A stretch of 64,000 bases of DNA from NCBI RefSeq assembly GCF_030272615.1, contig NC_081407.1:149729744-149793743 (forward strand), read 5' to 3'. The notes beneath the pieces were generated by a model. The model was given only the letters and a program-made list of their open reading frames with translations, had not been told where the DNA came from and did no database searches. The position numbers were made by a program, and so were the translations under genes. This DNA comes from Cryptomeria japonica. Taxonomy: Eukaryota; Streptophyta; Pinopsida; Cupressales; Cupressaceae. Numbering within the stretch: position 1 is the first letter of the stretch; every line of letters begins with the position of its first letter. Shown here one piece after another: positions 12,201-23,990 of this stretch.

Positions 12201-12979
12201 GCTCCCCCCTCCCCAAAATTAAATCCAAAGTTATCTACAACTTGCTTAACCAGAACACCTCTGTGATTGACCATGTCAACACCCTATGGAATGTTCACCA
12301 CAGCCCCACTGCTTGGTATAAAATCTTTGAGAACCTTTGGAAATATCCCATCCCCCCTAAGATTAAGTGTTTCAGATGGCAACTCTTACTGGATAGATTG
12401 CCTATTAGGAATAACGTGGCTACATATGATCTTTGTTCTATTTGCAATAAACCTGAGTCCGCTCGACACATCTTCCTTGACTACCCTTTTGCTAGGGAGA
12501 TCTGGTTAATGTTTGGAATATCTATTACTAAGCATGTCTTTACTTATGATATAGCTACTGGTTTCGTCCATAATCTTATAAAGGATGCTAACTTAATTTG
12601 GCAAATTTTTTCTTTTATCCTTTGGTTTATTTGGAAACTCAAAAATGAGGAGAAGTTCCAAGGTAATGCTAGGGAACTTACTGGTTTTTTTAAAAAACTC
12701 ACACATTACAAAATTGTTGTACAGGTTTGCTTCCTGATGAATGTTGAACGAAACAAACTCCCGCAGTTCCTCAAAGAAGGCCGAGCCACCATGTTTATAA
12801 ATGAGATGCAAGATGGGTATGAATGGGCAAGGATCACAGAAAATCAAACCGCCTTTGAGAGTGCAGTAAAGAAACTGATTAAAGAGCTTCAGGATACCAG
12901 AGCTCCCCCCTTCAACAAAGTAGACATGTACATACAAATCATGGAAAGGAAGAAGGTGGTCTGGATGGAAGGACCATAG
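9241..12979 (+). pseudogene. LINE ORF2: endonuclease (partial), reverse transcriptase, zf-RVT
   Basis: One reading frame runs from about 9241 to the TAG after 12979, interrupted by nonsense codons but no frameshift that I can see. Domains in order: C-terminal part of the endonuclease (IYAPND near 9318, VAGDFNMTE near 9405); reverse transcriptase at about 10250-11270, with GFIKGR, the catalytic FEKAYDRV, RQGYPLAP and FVDDTSLFLE motifs; and a zf-RVT domain at about 12300-12520 (CSICNKPESARHIFLDYPFAREIW). The first part of the endonuclease, including its first catalytic residues, is absent and ORF1 tail sequence abuts the remainder, so an internal deletion removed the ORF2 start. Stops include TAGs at about 9898, 10163, 11270, 11294, 11552, 11600, 11858 and 12158, most where Trp would be expected. 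Confidence 0.85.
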
Positions 12980-13499
12980 GGGTGGACCACATGGCTGGAG
13001 GACTAGGATGAAATCCTCCTCTAGTGCCTTATGACAGCAAACACAAACTTTATTTTGGAGCTTTTTTGTAGTGCACTGTATATGACACTCATCTAAATCT
13101 TTTTAGTTTCACTGCTTAACAGTTGAGGCCCTGCCTCCCCTGAACTCATTTGTATAAAACCCTTTTTTTGGTCTCTCAATTTATAATATAAAAAAAAATA
13201 CTAATATATTATATTGTTGAGTTATAATATTATTATCAATATTAATTATTATATTATATGGTAGTTACCTTGTAACATATATCAAATAAAAAAAGTTTAG
13301 ATTTATAATTAAATTTTTATATTATCAAATTGCATAAGGATAACTAAAATAAAACTTTAAAAGATTTAGATAAAATATTATTTTAATGTACATGAAAAAT
13401 TGCAATAAAAAACATCAAAACAAAAAAATCATAAATATAATTGGTGGAATTGCAATTGAATAATAATGAGTTAATCAAAATTGGGTGCAACCCATTGCA

Positions 13500-14400
13500 A
13501 TAGTACTAATAATAAGAAAATAATTTAGTAATTATGGAAAACATTAAATTAATTTAGTAGTTATGGAAAATATTGTGTAAGATGTTATAATGTAGAATCT
13601 TGGTAAAGTATGCATCAATATGTCTTCCTTAATAAAAGAGTAAAGATGTCATTAGGGAATACTTTCAAATGGGGAAATAAATTAGGTGATGTGTGAGAAA
13701 TGGAAAGTTTAATAAATATAAAAGAGAAGGTATAAAAGTAATAATATGTGGCGCACAACAAACAATGAATAGTTAAAAGAATAAAGGATGTGATGTAAGA
13801 ATATAGAAAATTCATAAGAAAGAAATGTATAAAAAAGGAGGCTCAAGAAAAACAACACTATAAACAATTAAAGGATAGAAGGTATATGTGATTAAGACAA
13901 AGTGATCTACAATCATGGCTCAATAAAACAGTTGAAAAAAAAATCAAAACTAAAATAGGCTATATTTTTAATCAATATGATGAACGTATTTTTAGAAAAT
14001 ATTTCATGAATTTACATGAGCCTAAATATATAGGGAAACAACATAGAAATAGAAGATAAATGGAACACAAATATGGAATGTTCATGGTCATTTATGGGAG
14101 AATGAACCATTAAAGGTGATTTTGAATCTTTTGTATTCATTTTGAGATCATAAGAATATACCATAAAATGCAACCAAGTTAAAAGAAAAAATAAAAAATG
14201 AATTGAAAATAAAACATGATTAAATAAAAAATAGGTGATACTAAATAAATATTCTTTTCATTAACATCATCTAGTAAGAGATCATCCTCATCCAATTCAT
14301 TAAATATAAATTCTCCATAAGCGATCATGATGGTTTTATCATGTGATTGACTAGACACTATGAAATGTAGACCCATCTACAAATGCTTGGGTAAGAGGAA
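13500..14400. repeat. Duplicated segment, left copy B
   Basis: Shared with 33840-34690 in the same orientation, with closely similar stretches such as TATGCATCAATATGTCTTC, GAGTAAAGATGT, GGGGAAATAA and the downstream CATGATTAAATAA. Together with 6590-6840 it flanks the LINE insertion, so the ancestral segment was about 2.2 kb, the same size as 32.5-34.7 kb. No gene seen. Confidence 0.75.
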
Positions 14401-15154
14401 TTATTTGTTGTTTTATGTTGGTACCCAAATCTTCTTTCACCATGAATTTTTTAGTTTGATGTTTCATGCTTACTTTTGAACTTTAATTTTTTAGATTTCC
14501 ATTTTAAATTAGTTTTGATAATTTTTTATTTTACAAGTAGTATTGTTTTGGTCACGATCCACAAGCCTTTGGTCTTACCACATTCCTTTTTATAGTTACA
14601 AGAATGAGTGGTCATAAATTTTAGTAACTATTGACCCAAAACATTGGAGGGATGAATGAAGACAATGGAGAATGTGTCATAAGAAGATGAGATGGTGAGA
14701 ATTAAGAAATGGTTCCTTCAAGCTTCCCCTTATTTTTTAATGAGCTAACACCCATCATTTATATTAATTTCAAATTTTCATGTGTCATTGTAGCTTCTTT
14801 ATTGTTTTTGATTATATGGAAAATTGATACAATAGTTATCTTTTTATTATTTAAAGGTAAATCTTTAAATTTTACTCTATCTTAATTTATTGTCATTGGA
14901 GCATCTTTACTATTTTTTTTGTATAGAAAATTGATAAAATAGTTATCTTTTTACTATTTAAAATTGACAACTATTAGAGCTTTGTGAAGACTAGCAACAC
15001 TATTTTACTACTATTTGAATTAGGTTATAAATTTTAGAGAAGTTTTAGGGCATTATGAGAAAGTAGCAATTCTTTTCCTCTGGATTTTATACTTTATTCT
15101 ATGTTTAGTAAACATCCTTTAGCATACATATTCATATTGATTCATAAGCTCGCT
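14401..15154. other. AT-rich DNA with a 106-bp imperfect duplication
   Basis: ATACAATAGTTATCTTTTTA near 14828 recurs as ATAAAATAGTTATCTTTTTA near 14934. No gene recognised. The right end runs into a purine-rich tract just before 15176. Confidence 0.4.
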
Positions 15155-15197
15155 AAAGTGGGGGCAAAAGAAGAGTGTCAAAAATTGCACACCGCTT
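15155..15197 (+). mobile_element. Possible polypurine tract and start of an older LTR
   Basis: AAAGTGGGGGCAAAAGAAGAG at 15155-15175 looks like a polypurine tract and is followed at 15176 by TGTCAAAAATTGCACACC, a plausible LTR start. The sequence resumes on the other side of the tandem LTR array at 20985 and may end near 22057 at TTTACA. I read this as the 3' LTR of an old element into which the array inserted. Its second LTR is not in view. Confidence 0.35.
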
Positions 15198-16260
15198 TGT
15201 AATGTCCCCACTTTCAAATGGAATTTAATAATAAATAATAATAATAATTAAATTAAAACATTAAAAATTAAATTAAAATATAAAATAATATAATTTAATA
15301 TGATTAATTAAAAATTAATTAAGTTAATGAAAAGTCAAAAGATATGAAAGGAAAAGTTGTGACTCCCACAACAACAAGATATAAAAAGGGAGAAGAGAAC
15401 CTCATTTGAGAGGGGGAATAATTCGGAAATGAGAAGTGCAGATCTGATTTAAATAATAAGTGTAGATCTGATTATGAGAGGTTGTGTCCCTTTCAAAGGG
15501 TACAAATAATGAAGAGTTGCACTCTTTCAAAGGGTGCTAATGGTGAAAGGGTGTGTCTCTTGCCAAAGGGTATACATGATGAAGAGGTGTGACCTCTCCC
15601 TCACATTGAGAGATATAAAGGAAAGGAATCAAAATCATCTAGTAAGATCACCATTGATCAAATCAGATCAGAATTGTTATCAAGTTATAGGAAGTAACAT
15701 TTGTGTTCTTGGTGGTATGCATGGGGATGTGCTTAATATGTATGCTTGGTATATGAAGCCTGATAAAGTTGTTATGCATAATCTAGTAATAATATTGTTA
15801 TAAACTACAATATGTATGACAGTCATACTTAATATCATATATATTCATAATACATTAGAAGTTAGTCTACTTATAGTCTAAATCATGTTATTACTGTCAC
15901 TATTTAAGAAGATGGGGATGAGATGTTCCAAAGAGGGGCAGTCTAAATCCAAGCAATAGGTTAAGTCCCAAGATACAGTGGGGATCAACGACCCATAAGC
16001 CTTGAGGGTATAGACTCAATATATGTAAGGGCTTGGATATGTCAAATTTGAGGAAACCTATTGTTGTTGGTCTCTAAGCGCTTTGGTAACATATGTAAAC
16101 CCTTCTCCCTTAAAATTGAAGTAGTAGCAGGGTCTAATATCTATATTATTAATGATATTAATCATCTAATGAGGAAAATAGATAAGCACTTGTTAATAAC
16201 TAATTGAAGAATATCAATCAATTAAAAAATATTGAAATAGATCAAGTAGGGGGCATTACA
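15198..16260 (+). repeat. Array LTR 1
   Basis: Runs from TGTAATGTCCCC to GGGGCATTACA, 1063 bp, followed by spacer 1 (16261-16542). Confidence 0.85.
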
Positions 16261-16542
16261 AATGGTATTAGAGATTTGATCCTGCCATCCTACAGGGTAA
16301 AGAGGAATCGATGAATCATTCTAGTCAATAAGAAGGAATCTAACAATACAAGTATTTGCATGTATGCATATATCCATGTGTATGCTTTATATTTTTATGT
16401 GTATTCTAAATGTTTGGTGCATGCCTGGTATGTTTCCAGCATGTTTATTTCATGTGTGTTTCCAAAGCCATTTTATATTGAAATTCATTTTGAACACTCC
16501 ATGATCATTGCTTGAGGACAAGCAATCTTGGGTGGGGTGGAC

Positions 16543-17607
16543 TGTAATGTCCCCACTTTGAAATAGAATTTAATAATAAATAATAATAATAAAATTAAAA
16601 TATTAAAAATTAAATTAAAAGATAAAATAATATAATTAAATATGATTAAATATGATTAATTAAAAATTCATTAAGTTAATGAAAAGCCAAAAGACATGAA
16701 AGGAAAAGTTGTGACTCCCTCAACAATGAGATATAAAAGGGAGAAGAGAACCTCATTTGAGAGGGAGAATAATTTGGAAATGATAGGTGCAGATTTGATT
16801 ATGAGAGGTTGTGTCCCTTTGAAAGGGAAAATATAATGAAGAGTTGCACTCTATCAAAGGGTGCTAATGATGAAAGGGTGTGTCTCTTGCCAAATGGTAT
16901 ACATGATGAAGAGGTGTGACATCTCCCTCACATTGAGAGATATAAAGGAAAGGAATCAAAAGCATCTAGTAAGATCACCATTGATCCGATTAGATCAGAA
17001 TTGTTATCAAGTTACAGGCAGTAACATTTGTGTTCCTTGTTGTATGCATGGGGATGTGCTTAATATGTATGCTTAGTATATGAATCTTGATAAAGTTGTT
17101 ATGCAAAATGTAGTAATAATATTGTTATAAACTACAATATGTATGACAGTCATACTTAATATCATATATATTCATAATACACTAGAAGTTAGTGTACTTA
17201 TAGTCTAAATCATGTTATTAATATCAGTATTTAAGAAGATGGGGATGAGATGTTCCAAAGAGGGGCAGTCTAAATCCAAGGAATAGGTTAAGTCCCAAGA
17301 TAGGGTGGTGATAAGCGACCCATAAGACTTGAGGGTATAGACCCAAGATTGGTACATGGGCTTGGATCTGTAAACTTTGGGGGAACCTACTATAGTTTGT
17401 CTCTAAGCACTTTGGTAACATACGTAAACCCTTCTCCCTCAAAAATGAAGTAGTAGTAGGGTCTGGTATATATATTATTAATGGTATCTATATTATTAAT
17501 GATATTAATCATCTAATGAGGAAAATAGATAAAAACTTGTTAATAACTAATTGAAGAATATCAATTAATTTTAATATATTGAAATAGATCAGGTAGGGGA
17601 CATTATA
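16543..17607 (+). repeat. Array LTR 2
   Basis: About 1065 bp; its end has mutated from TTACA to TTATA. Spacer 2 is 17608-17887. Confidence 0.85.
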
Positions 17608-17887
17608 ATGGTATCAGATCTTTGATCCTACCATCCTATAGGGTAGAGAGGAATCAATGAATCATTCTAGTCAATAAGAAGGAATCTAACGATACAAGTA
17701 TTTGCGTTTATGCATATATCCATATGTATGCTTCATGTTTTTATGTGTATTCTCCACATTGGTGCATGCCTGATATGTTTCTAGCATGTTTATTCCATGT
17801 GTGTTTCCAAAGCCATTTCATATTGGAAGTCATTTTGAACACTCCATGATAATTGCTTGAGGACAAGCAATCTTGGGTGGGGTGGAC

Positions 17888-18927
17888 TGTAATGTCCCCA
17901 CGTTGAAATGGAATTTAATAATAAATAATAATAATAAAATTAAAACATTAAAAATTAATTTAAAATATAAAATCATATAATTAAATATAATTAAATATGA
18001 TTAATTAAAAATTAGTTAAGCTAACAAAAAGTCAAAAGACATGAAATAAAAAGTTGTGACTCCCAATGAGATATAAAAGGGAGAAAGGAACCTCATTTGA
18101 GACGGGGAATAATTTGGAAATGATAAGTGCAGATTTGATTATGAGAGTTTGTGTCCCTTTCAAAGGGTAGAAATAATGAAGAGTTGCACTCTTTCAAAGG
18201 GTGCTAATGGTGAAAGGGTGTGTCTCTTGCCAAAGTGTATACATTATGAAGAGGTGTGACCTCTCCCTCACATTGAGAGATATAAAGGAAAGGAATCAAA
18301 AGCATCTAGTAAGATCACCATTGATAAGATCAGATCAGAATTGTTATCAAGTTATAGGCAATAACATTTGTGTTCTTGGTGGTATGCATGGGGATGTGCT
18401 TAATATGTATGCTTAGTATATGAAGCTTGATAAAATTGTTATGCAGAATCGAGTAATAATATTGTTATAAACTACAATATGTATGATAGCCATACTTAAT
18501 ATCATATATATTCATAATACATTAGAAGTTAGTCTACTTATAGTCTAAATCATGTTATTACTGTTAGTATTTAAGAAGATGGGGAAGAGATGTTCCAAAG
18601 AGGGGCAATCTAAATCCAAGCAATAGGTTAAGTCCCAAGATAGGGTGGGGATAAGCTACCCATAAGCCTTGACGGTACAGACCCAAGATAGGTAAGGGCT
18701 TGGATCTGTAAACTTTGAGGGAACCTATTGTAGTGGGTCTCTAAGAGCTTTGGTAACATACGTAAACCCTTCTCCCTTAAAAATGAAGTAGTAGAAGGGT
18801 CTGCTATCTATATTATTAATGATATTAATCATCTAATGACGAAAGTAGATAAGCACTTGTTAATAACTAATTGAATAATATCAATCAATTTTAAAATATT
18901 AAAATAGATCAGGTAGGGGATATTACA
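17888..18927 (+). repeat. Array LTR 3
   Basis: About 1040 bp, ending GGGGATATTACA. It is followed by only about 57 bp of spacer before the deletion junction. Confidence 0.85.
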
Positions 18928-18983
18928 AATGTTATCAAATCTATGATCCTGCCACCCTACAGAGTAAAGTGGAATCGATGAAT

Positions 18984-19670
18984 CATGATGAAGAGGTGTG
19001 ACCTCTCCCTCACATTGAGAGATATAAAGGAAAGGAATCAAAAGTATCTAGTAAGATCACCATTGATCAGATTAGATCATAATTGTTATCAAGTTACAGG
19101 CAATAACATTTGTGCTCTTGGTGGTATGCATGGGGATGTGCTTAATATGTATGCTTAGTATATGAAGCCTGATAAAGTTGTTATGCAGAATCGAGTAATA
19201 ATATTATTATAAACTACAATATGTATGATTGTCATACTTAATATTATATATACTCATAATAAACTAGAAGTTAGTGTACTTATAGTCTAAATAATGTTAT
19301 TACTGTCAGCATTTAAGAAGATGGGGATGAGATGTTCCAAAGAGGGGCAGTCTAAATCCAAGCAATAGGTTAAGTCCCAAGATAGGGTGGTGATAAGTGA
19401 CCCATAAGCCTTGAGGGTATAGACCCTGACAGGTACATAGGCTTGGATCTGTAAACTTTGAGGGAACCTACCGTAGTTTGTCTCTAAGCACTTTGGTAAC
19501 ATACATAAACCCTTCTCCCTTAAAACTGAAGTAGTAGCAGGGTCTGCTATCTATATTATTAATGATATTAATCATCTAATAAGGAAAATAGATAAGACCT
19601 TGTTAATAACTAGTTGAAGAATATTAATCAATTTTAATATATTTAAATAGATCAGGTAGGAGACATTATT
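18984..19670 (+). repeat. Array LTR 4, 5'-truncated
   Basis: Enters the LTR about 380 bp from its normal start, at ATGATGAAGAGGTGTGACC, joined to spacer sequence GAATCGATGAATC with a few bases of shared sequence at the junction. Spacer 4 is 19671-19950. Confidence 0.8.
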
Positions 19671-19950
19671 AATGGTATCAGATCTTTGATCCTGCCATCC
19701 TACAGGGTAGAGAGGAATCGATGAATCATTGTAGTCAGTAAGAAGGAATCTAACAATACAAGTATTTGCGTTTATGCATATATCCATGTGTATGGTTCAT
19801 TTTTTATGTGTATTCTCCATGTTGGTGCATGCCTAATATGTTTCCAGCATGATTATTGTATGTGTGTTTCCAAAGTTATTTCATATTGGAAGTCATTTTG
19901 AACACTCCATGATCATTACTTGAGGACAAGAAATCTTGGGTGGGGTGGAC

Positions 19951-20984
19951 TGTAATGTGCCCACTTTGAAATGGAATTTAATAATAAATAATAATATGAA
20001 ATTAAAATATTAAAAATTAAATTAAAATATAAAATAATATAATTAAATATAATTAAATATGATTAATTAAAAATTAATTAAGCTAATGAAAAGTCAAAAG
20101 ACGTGAAAGGAAAAGTTGTGACTCCCTCAACAATGAGACATAAAAGGGAGAAGAGAACCTAATTTGAGAGGGGGGATGATTTGGAAATGAGAAGTGCAGA
20201 TCTGATTATTGGAGGTTGTGTCTCTTTCAAAGGGCAAAAATCATGAAGAGTTGCACTTTTTCAAAGGGTGTTAATGGTTGAAGGGTGTGTCTCTTGCCAA
20301 AGGGTATACATGATGAAGAGGTGTGACCTCTTCCTCACATTGAGAGATATAAAGGAAAGGAATCAAAAGCATCTAGCAAGATCACCATTGATCATATCAG
20401 ATCAGAATTGTTATCAAGTTACAAGCAATATTTATGTTTGTGTTCTTGGTGGTATGCATGGGGATGCACTTAATATGTATTCTTAGTATATGAAGCCTGA
20501 TAAGGTTGTTATGCCGAATCTAGTAATAATATTGTTATAAACTACAATATGTATGATAGTCATACTTAATATCATATATACTCATAATAAATTAGAAGTT
20601 AGTGTACTTATAGTCTATATCATGTTATTACTGTTAGTATTTAAGAAGATGGGGATGAGATGTTCCAAAGAGGGGCAAGCAATAGGTTAAGTCCCAAGAT
20701 AGGGTGGGGATCGACGACCCATAAGCCCTGAGGGTATAGACCCAAGATAGGTAAGGGCTTGGATCTATAAACTTTGAGGGAACCTATTGTAGTTGGTCTC
20801 TAAGCACTTTGGTAACATACGTAAACCCTTCTCCCTTAAAACTGAAGTAGTAGTAGGGTCTGATATCTATATTATTAATAATATGTCATTTAATGAGGAA
20901 AATAGATAAGCACTTGTTAATAACTAATTGAAGAATATCAATCAATTTTAATATATTGAAATAGATCCAGTAGGGGACATTACA
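19951..20984 (+). repeat. Array LTR 5
   Basis: TGTAATGTGCCC to GGGGACATTACA, about 1034 bp; the last unit. Confidence 0.85.
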
Positions 20985-22057
20985 CCCTTCGCAATTCCAC
21001 CTACACTTTTATAGCTACTTTAGTGCCCATTCCCCTAGAATCTAAGTAGGCTGATTTTAGCCCTTACATCAGTCTTTTCCCTCTCAAGATGCTCAAGAAA
21101 CCCTTTCATTAGTTAACTTTCAACACTTGCCAATTTGGAGTGTGATTCATTTAGACACTAGTGCACCATGCAGATTCCCGCACACCGTACATTCCTCCTA
21201 CAACATATTAATACTTAAATGCTAGTTCTAAGTATTTTAACACTTGTCACTTTCCCAGGTTGGTGGAAACAACTTGGGATCTTCTAAGTGACTCACCAAC
21301 CTCTTCTTTTCCTCCTATTCTCTCATTTTAAATATATTTGTTTCATTCATGCCATGGCTCTTGGATCTCTCAAGAAATCTCTCTAGCTCTCTTAGGTTTC
21401 TCTTGCTCTCTCTTGCTTATTACAATAGTATCTAATCTACTACAACACTCTCAAGCTCTCACAATAGTCTTTCTAGTTCTCTTGGATTTCTCAAGCCTAT
21501 CCGGTGATTTATTTCTCATTTCTTTGAGCATCTTGGGGATTTTTCACATCCCTTATCTATCAAATCATTTATCTTTTTTATCTATCTATCTATCTAGCTA
21601 ATTTGGAGGTGGAAACACCAAAACAAGGACTTGACTGAAGCAAGTCTCCAAAGAACCCCAACATTTTTCCTCCTATGTATGTGTGTAGATTTCTTGAAGT
21701 AATTCGAATGTATGAGGGTTTTCTTGTGCTTTATTTATTTCTTTTAAAGTCATTTCCATTTGTATTTATCATCTAGTATTTACTGCTGATTTTCTAAATT
21801 TTGGGTTTTTGTATTTTTGAGTCTTTTATGTTCGTGGTCTATACAAGACTATAGTGTGTTGTGTAGATGTCTACACACCACATTGTCATCCTTGATCGTT
21901 ACGTTAAGATTTAGACTGAAGACTCTTTGTCATCTGAGCTTTCCATTTTTGCAGTAAGATATCTTTACCAATTTAATTGGTTGGAGATATTTGAATGTAT
22001 GTTGTGAAGCTATCTCTCAAAGGAACATAGTTTCCTTTCTATAGGGTCAGATTTACA
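20985..22057 (+). repeat. Probable continuation of the older LTR interrupted by the array
   Basis: Non-coding; contains a pyrimidine-rich stretch near 21300-21600 with repeated CTCTC and TCTATCTATCTA. It would be the bulk of the LTR that starts at 15176. Assigned by position and by the polypurine tract upstream only. Confidence 0.3.
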
Positions 22058-23265
22058 CCATTACAAATACATACAAATGACATTAATGATATTAAAAAGT
22101 TTGCAAATAATTGATTACTAACAATAGAATGTTGCTTTATGATTAATGGAAGGAAGCACTGATTCTTATGAGATTCTAGGCGTTAGTCAAACTATAAACA
22201 TAAATATTAAATGTTGATAAACAAAATCAGTGATAGAACTAAATTTAGAAGCAATTCATGAATTGTGTAGGAATGTCATTTCAATATCAATGAAGGCAAG
22301 CACTTCTTACTAATAAATGGTCAACTATTTTCAACACTCCCTATATGGCAACAAATATATAAATATGTACTTGGAGCTTGATAGGAAGATTTTTGGGAGT
22401 GTTGGAGTTCCGTGGTGGAAATTTTCTTGAAACAAATTTTCTTGGCTCAAGTGCAATGTTTTAATTATGGTTGGGGTATGTACAGGATCATGGTGTGCCA
22501 AAACAGGCCCTTAAGTGGCAATGAAATTTCAAAAAATCGAAGTTATGCAACTTGACATGAAAAATAAGTTGTGAACATTATTCTTAAAATATGTAAGAAG
22601 AGAATATATAGAAAATTGAATGTATTTTCTAAGCTACTAGTTGTTTTTTGGAAAAAAAAAAATCCTATTTGATGAAAATTTCAAATTTCAATGCAATGGT
22701 ACTAAAATTTTAGGAAAAAAATAAGAGGTAGACGTATGTATGACCACCCTAATCACAATCAAATCATAATATTTTTTTATAATATTTATAATATAAGTAT
22801 TAGACTCATTTCCGGATGTGACACATATTTGTTTTTAAAAATTTTATAAAGTAAATAATTATTTATGAATTTTTTACTACAACTTTTCAGAAATTTAGAA
22901 ACTCCTACGTCTGACCACCTTAACTTGGTCAAATCCTTATGAAATTTAATTTTTTTTAATTTTTCCTATAGTAGATGAATCATAGGATGTGATGCATATT
23001 TCATATTCAAAAAATGTTATACCGTTTGAAAGTTATGAGTGTTTTTCAATCAGTATATCAATCATGACTATTGTCAGAATTCAATTAGAAAATAAATAAT
23101 AATTATTTATTAAAGTCGAAATAAGACAAGCCTTATATTGTTGGAAAGTTGGGAACATCCTTAAAAAACCCTTTTTCGTTTTATCAATTTTGGCTACAAA
23201 AAAAGTCGTCAGCCACCAGTGTAATGTCTGGAAAATCAAGGAATACTGAAAAACATGTTTTTTCA
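22058..23265. other. Unassigned DNA with an about 190-bp diverged duplication
   Basis: A block near 22690-22830 (containing GACCACCCTAA and GGATGTGACACATATTT) recurs diverged near 22875-23010 (GACCACCTTAA, GGATGTGATGCATATTT). No gene or transposon recognised. Confidence 0.4.
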
Positions 23266-23512
23266 GTTGACTTTCTAGGCTTGTCACTTCCAAGCCAAAT
23301 ACCAAAGCATTCCTGAGCCAAAATTTGAAATTTGAAAATTTGACAACAAAAATCAGATATCTGATATAATCCGATTTTAATATATAAATTTGTGGTCCCC
23401 AAAAATTTTCCCGTTGCTGCCTTTTATTTACTAAACTGCCACATTAATGGCGATGGTAGAAATCCGATATCCAATAGAATCGGATATCGGATTTTATTAG
23501 TCATATTTTAGA

Positions 23513-23688
23513 GAGAGAGAGAGAGGAGGAGGAGGAGGAGGAGAGGGAGAGAGAGAGAGAGAGATTAGGAGAGAGAGAGAGAGAGATTAGGGGAGAGAGA
23601 GAGAGGGGGAGGGAGAGAGATGGAGAGAGAGAGAGAGAGGAAGGGAGGGAGGGGAGGGAAGGTAGAGAGAGATAAAGAGATTAGCAGA

Positions 23689-23757
<69 letters not shown>

Positions 23758-23990
23758 GGGGAGAGAGAGAGAGAGATAGAGACAGAGAGATAGAGGGAGA
23801 GAGATGGGGAGGGGGAAGGGAGAGAGGGAGATAGAAAGAGATTAGGGGAGAGAGAGATAGATGGAGAGATTAGGGGAGAGGGATAGAGAGAGATTAGGGG
23901 AGAGAGAGAGAGAGAGAAGGAGAGGGAGAAGGAGAGAGAGATTGGGGGAGAGAGAGAGATTAGGGGAAAGGGGGGGAGAGAGAGATTCAG
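23513..23990. repeat. GA-rich microsatellite with AGATTAGGGG interruptions
   Basis: Almost purely purine on the plus strand, (GA)n broken by GGAG and by recurrent ATTAGGGGAGAGAG. Confidence 0.95.

Larger units (their letters stand above)
7568..13198 (+). mobile_element. Non-LTR (LINE, plant L1-type) retrotransposon with 11-bp target duplication
   Basis: The element starts at GGGAATTTTGG and ends in a short A-rich tail at 13189-13198. The 11-bp sequence TACTAATATAT lies immediately before it (7557-7567) and immediately after it (13199-13209), a target-site duplication that fixes both ends. Order inside: 5' UTR with a 74-bp tandem duplication, ORF1 (DUF4283-like with zinc knuckle), ORF2 (partial endonuclease, reverse transcriptase, zf-RVT C-terminus). 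About 5.6 kb. It has lost the N-terminal endonuclease region by an internal deletion near 9240 and carries several nonsense codons, so it is dead. It interrupts a segment whose uninterrupted relative is at 32.5-34.7 kb. Confidence 0.88.
15198..20984 (+). mobile_element. Tandem array of a small non-autonomous LTR element: five LTRs, four spacers
   Basis: A repeating unit of about 1.34 kb consists of an LTR of about 1.04-1.07 kb beginning TGTAATGTCCCC and ending GGGGACATTACA (a 12-bp terminal inverted repeat), then a spacer of about 280 bp. The spacer opens with TGGTATCAGA, a partial match to an initiator Met-tRNA primer site, and closes with CTTGAGGACAAGCAATCTTG and GGGTGGGGTGGAC, which resembles the 3' polypurine end of plant gypsy elements. 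There is no coding capacity. The third spacer and fourth LTR are fused by a deletion near 18985. The flanks CGCTT (15193-15197) and CCCTT (20985-20989) differ by one base and may be the target duplication of a single insertion that later expanded. Confidence 0.82.

Noticed and set aside
15534-20486. A recurring open frame of about 71-89 codons (MLMVKGCVSCQ-like) in several array LTRs
   Set aside because: It recurs because the LTR recurs; it has no recognisable domain, differs in start and length between copies and lies in a non-coding LTR.
15198-20984. CRISPR-like or satellite array
   Set aside because: Units are over 1.3 kb with LTR termini, primer-site and polypurine features; this is retroelement DNA.
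21338-21601. 87-codon hydrophobic open frame
   Set aside because: Arises from a CT-rich LTR stretch; no homology recognised.
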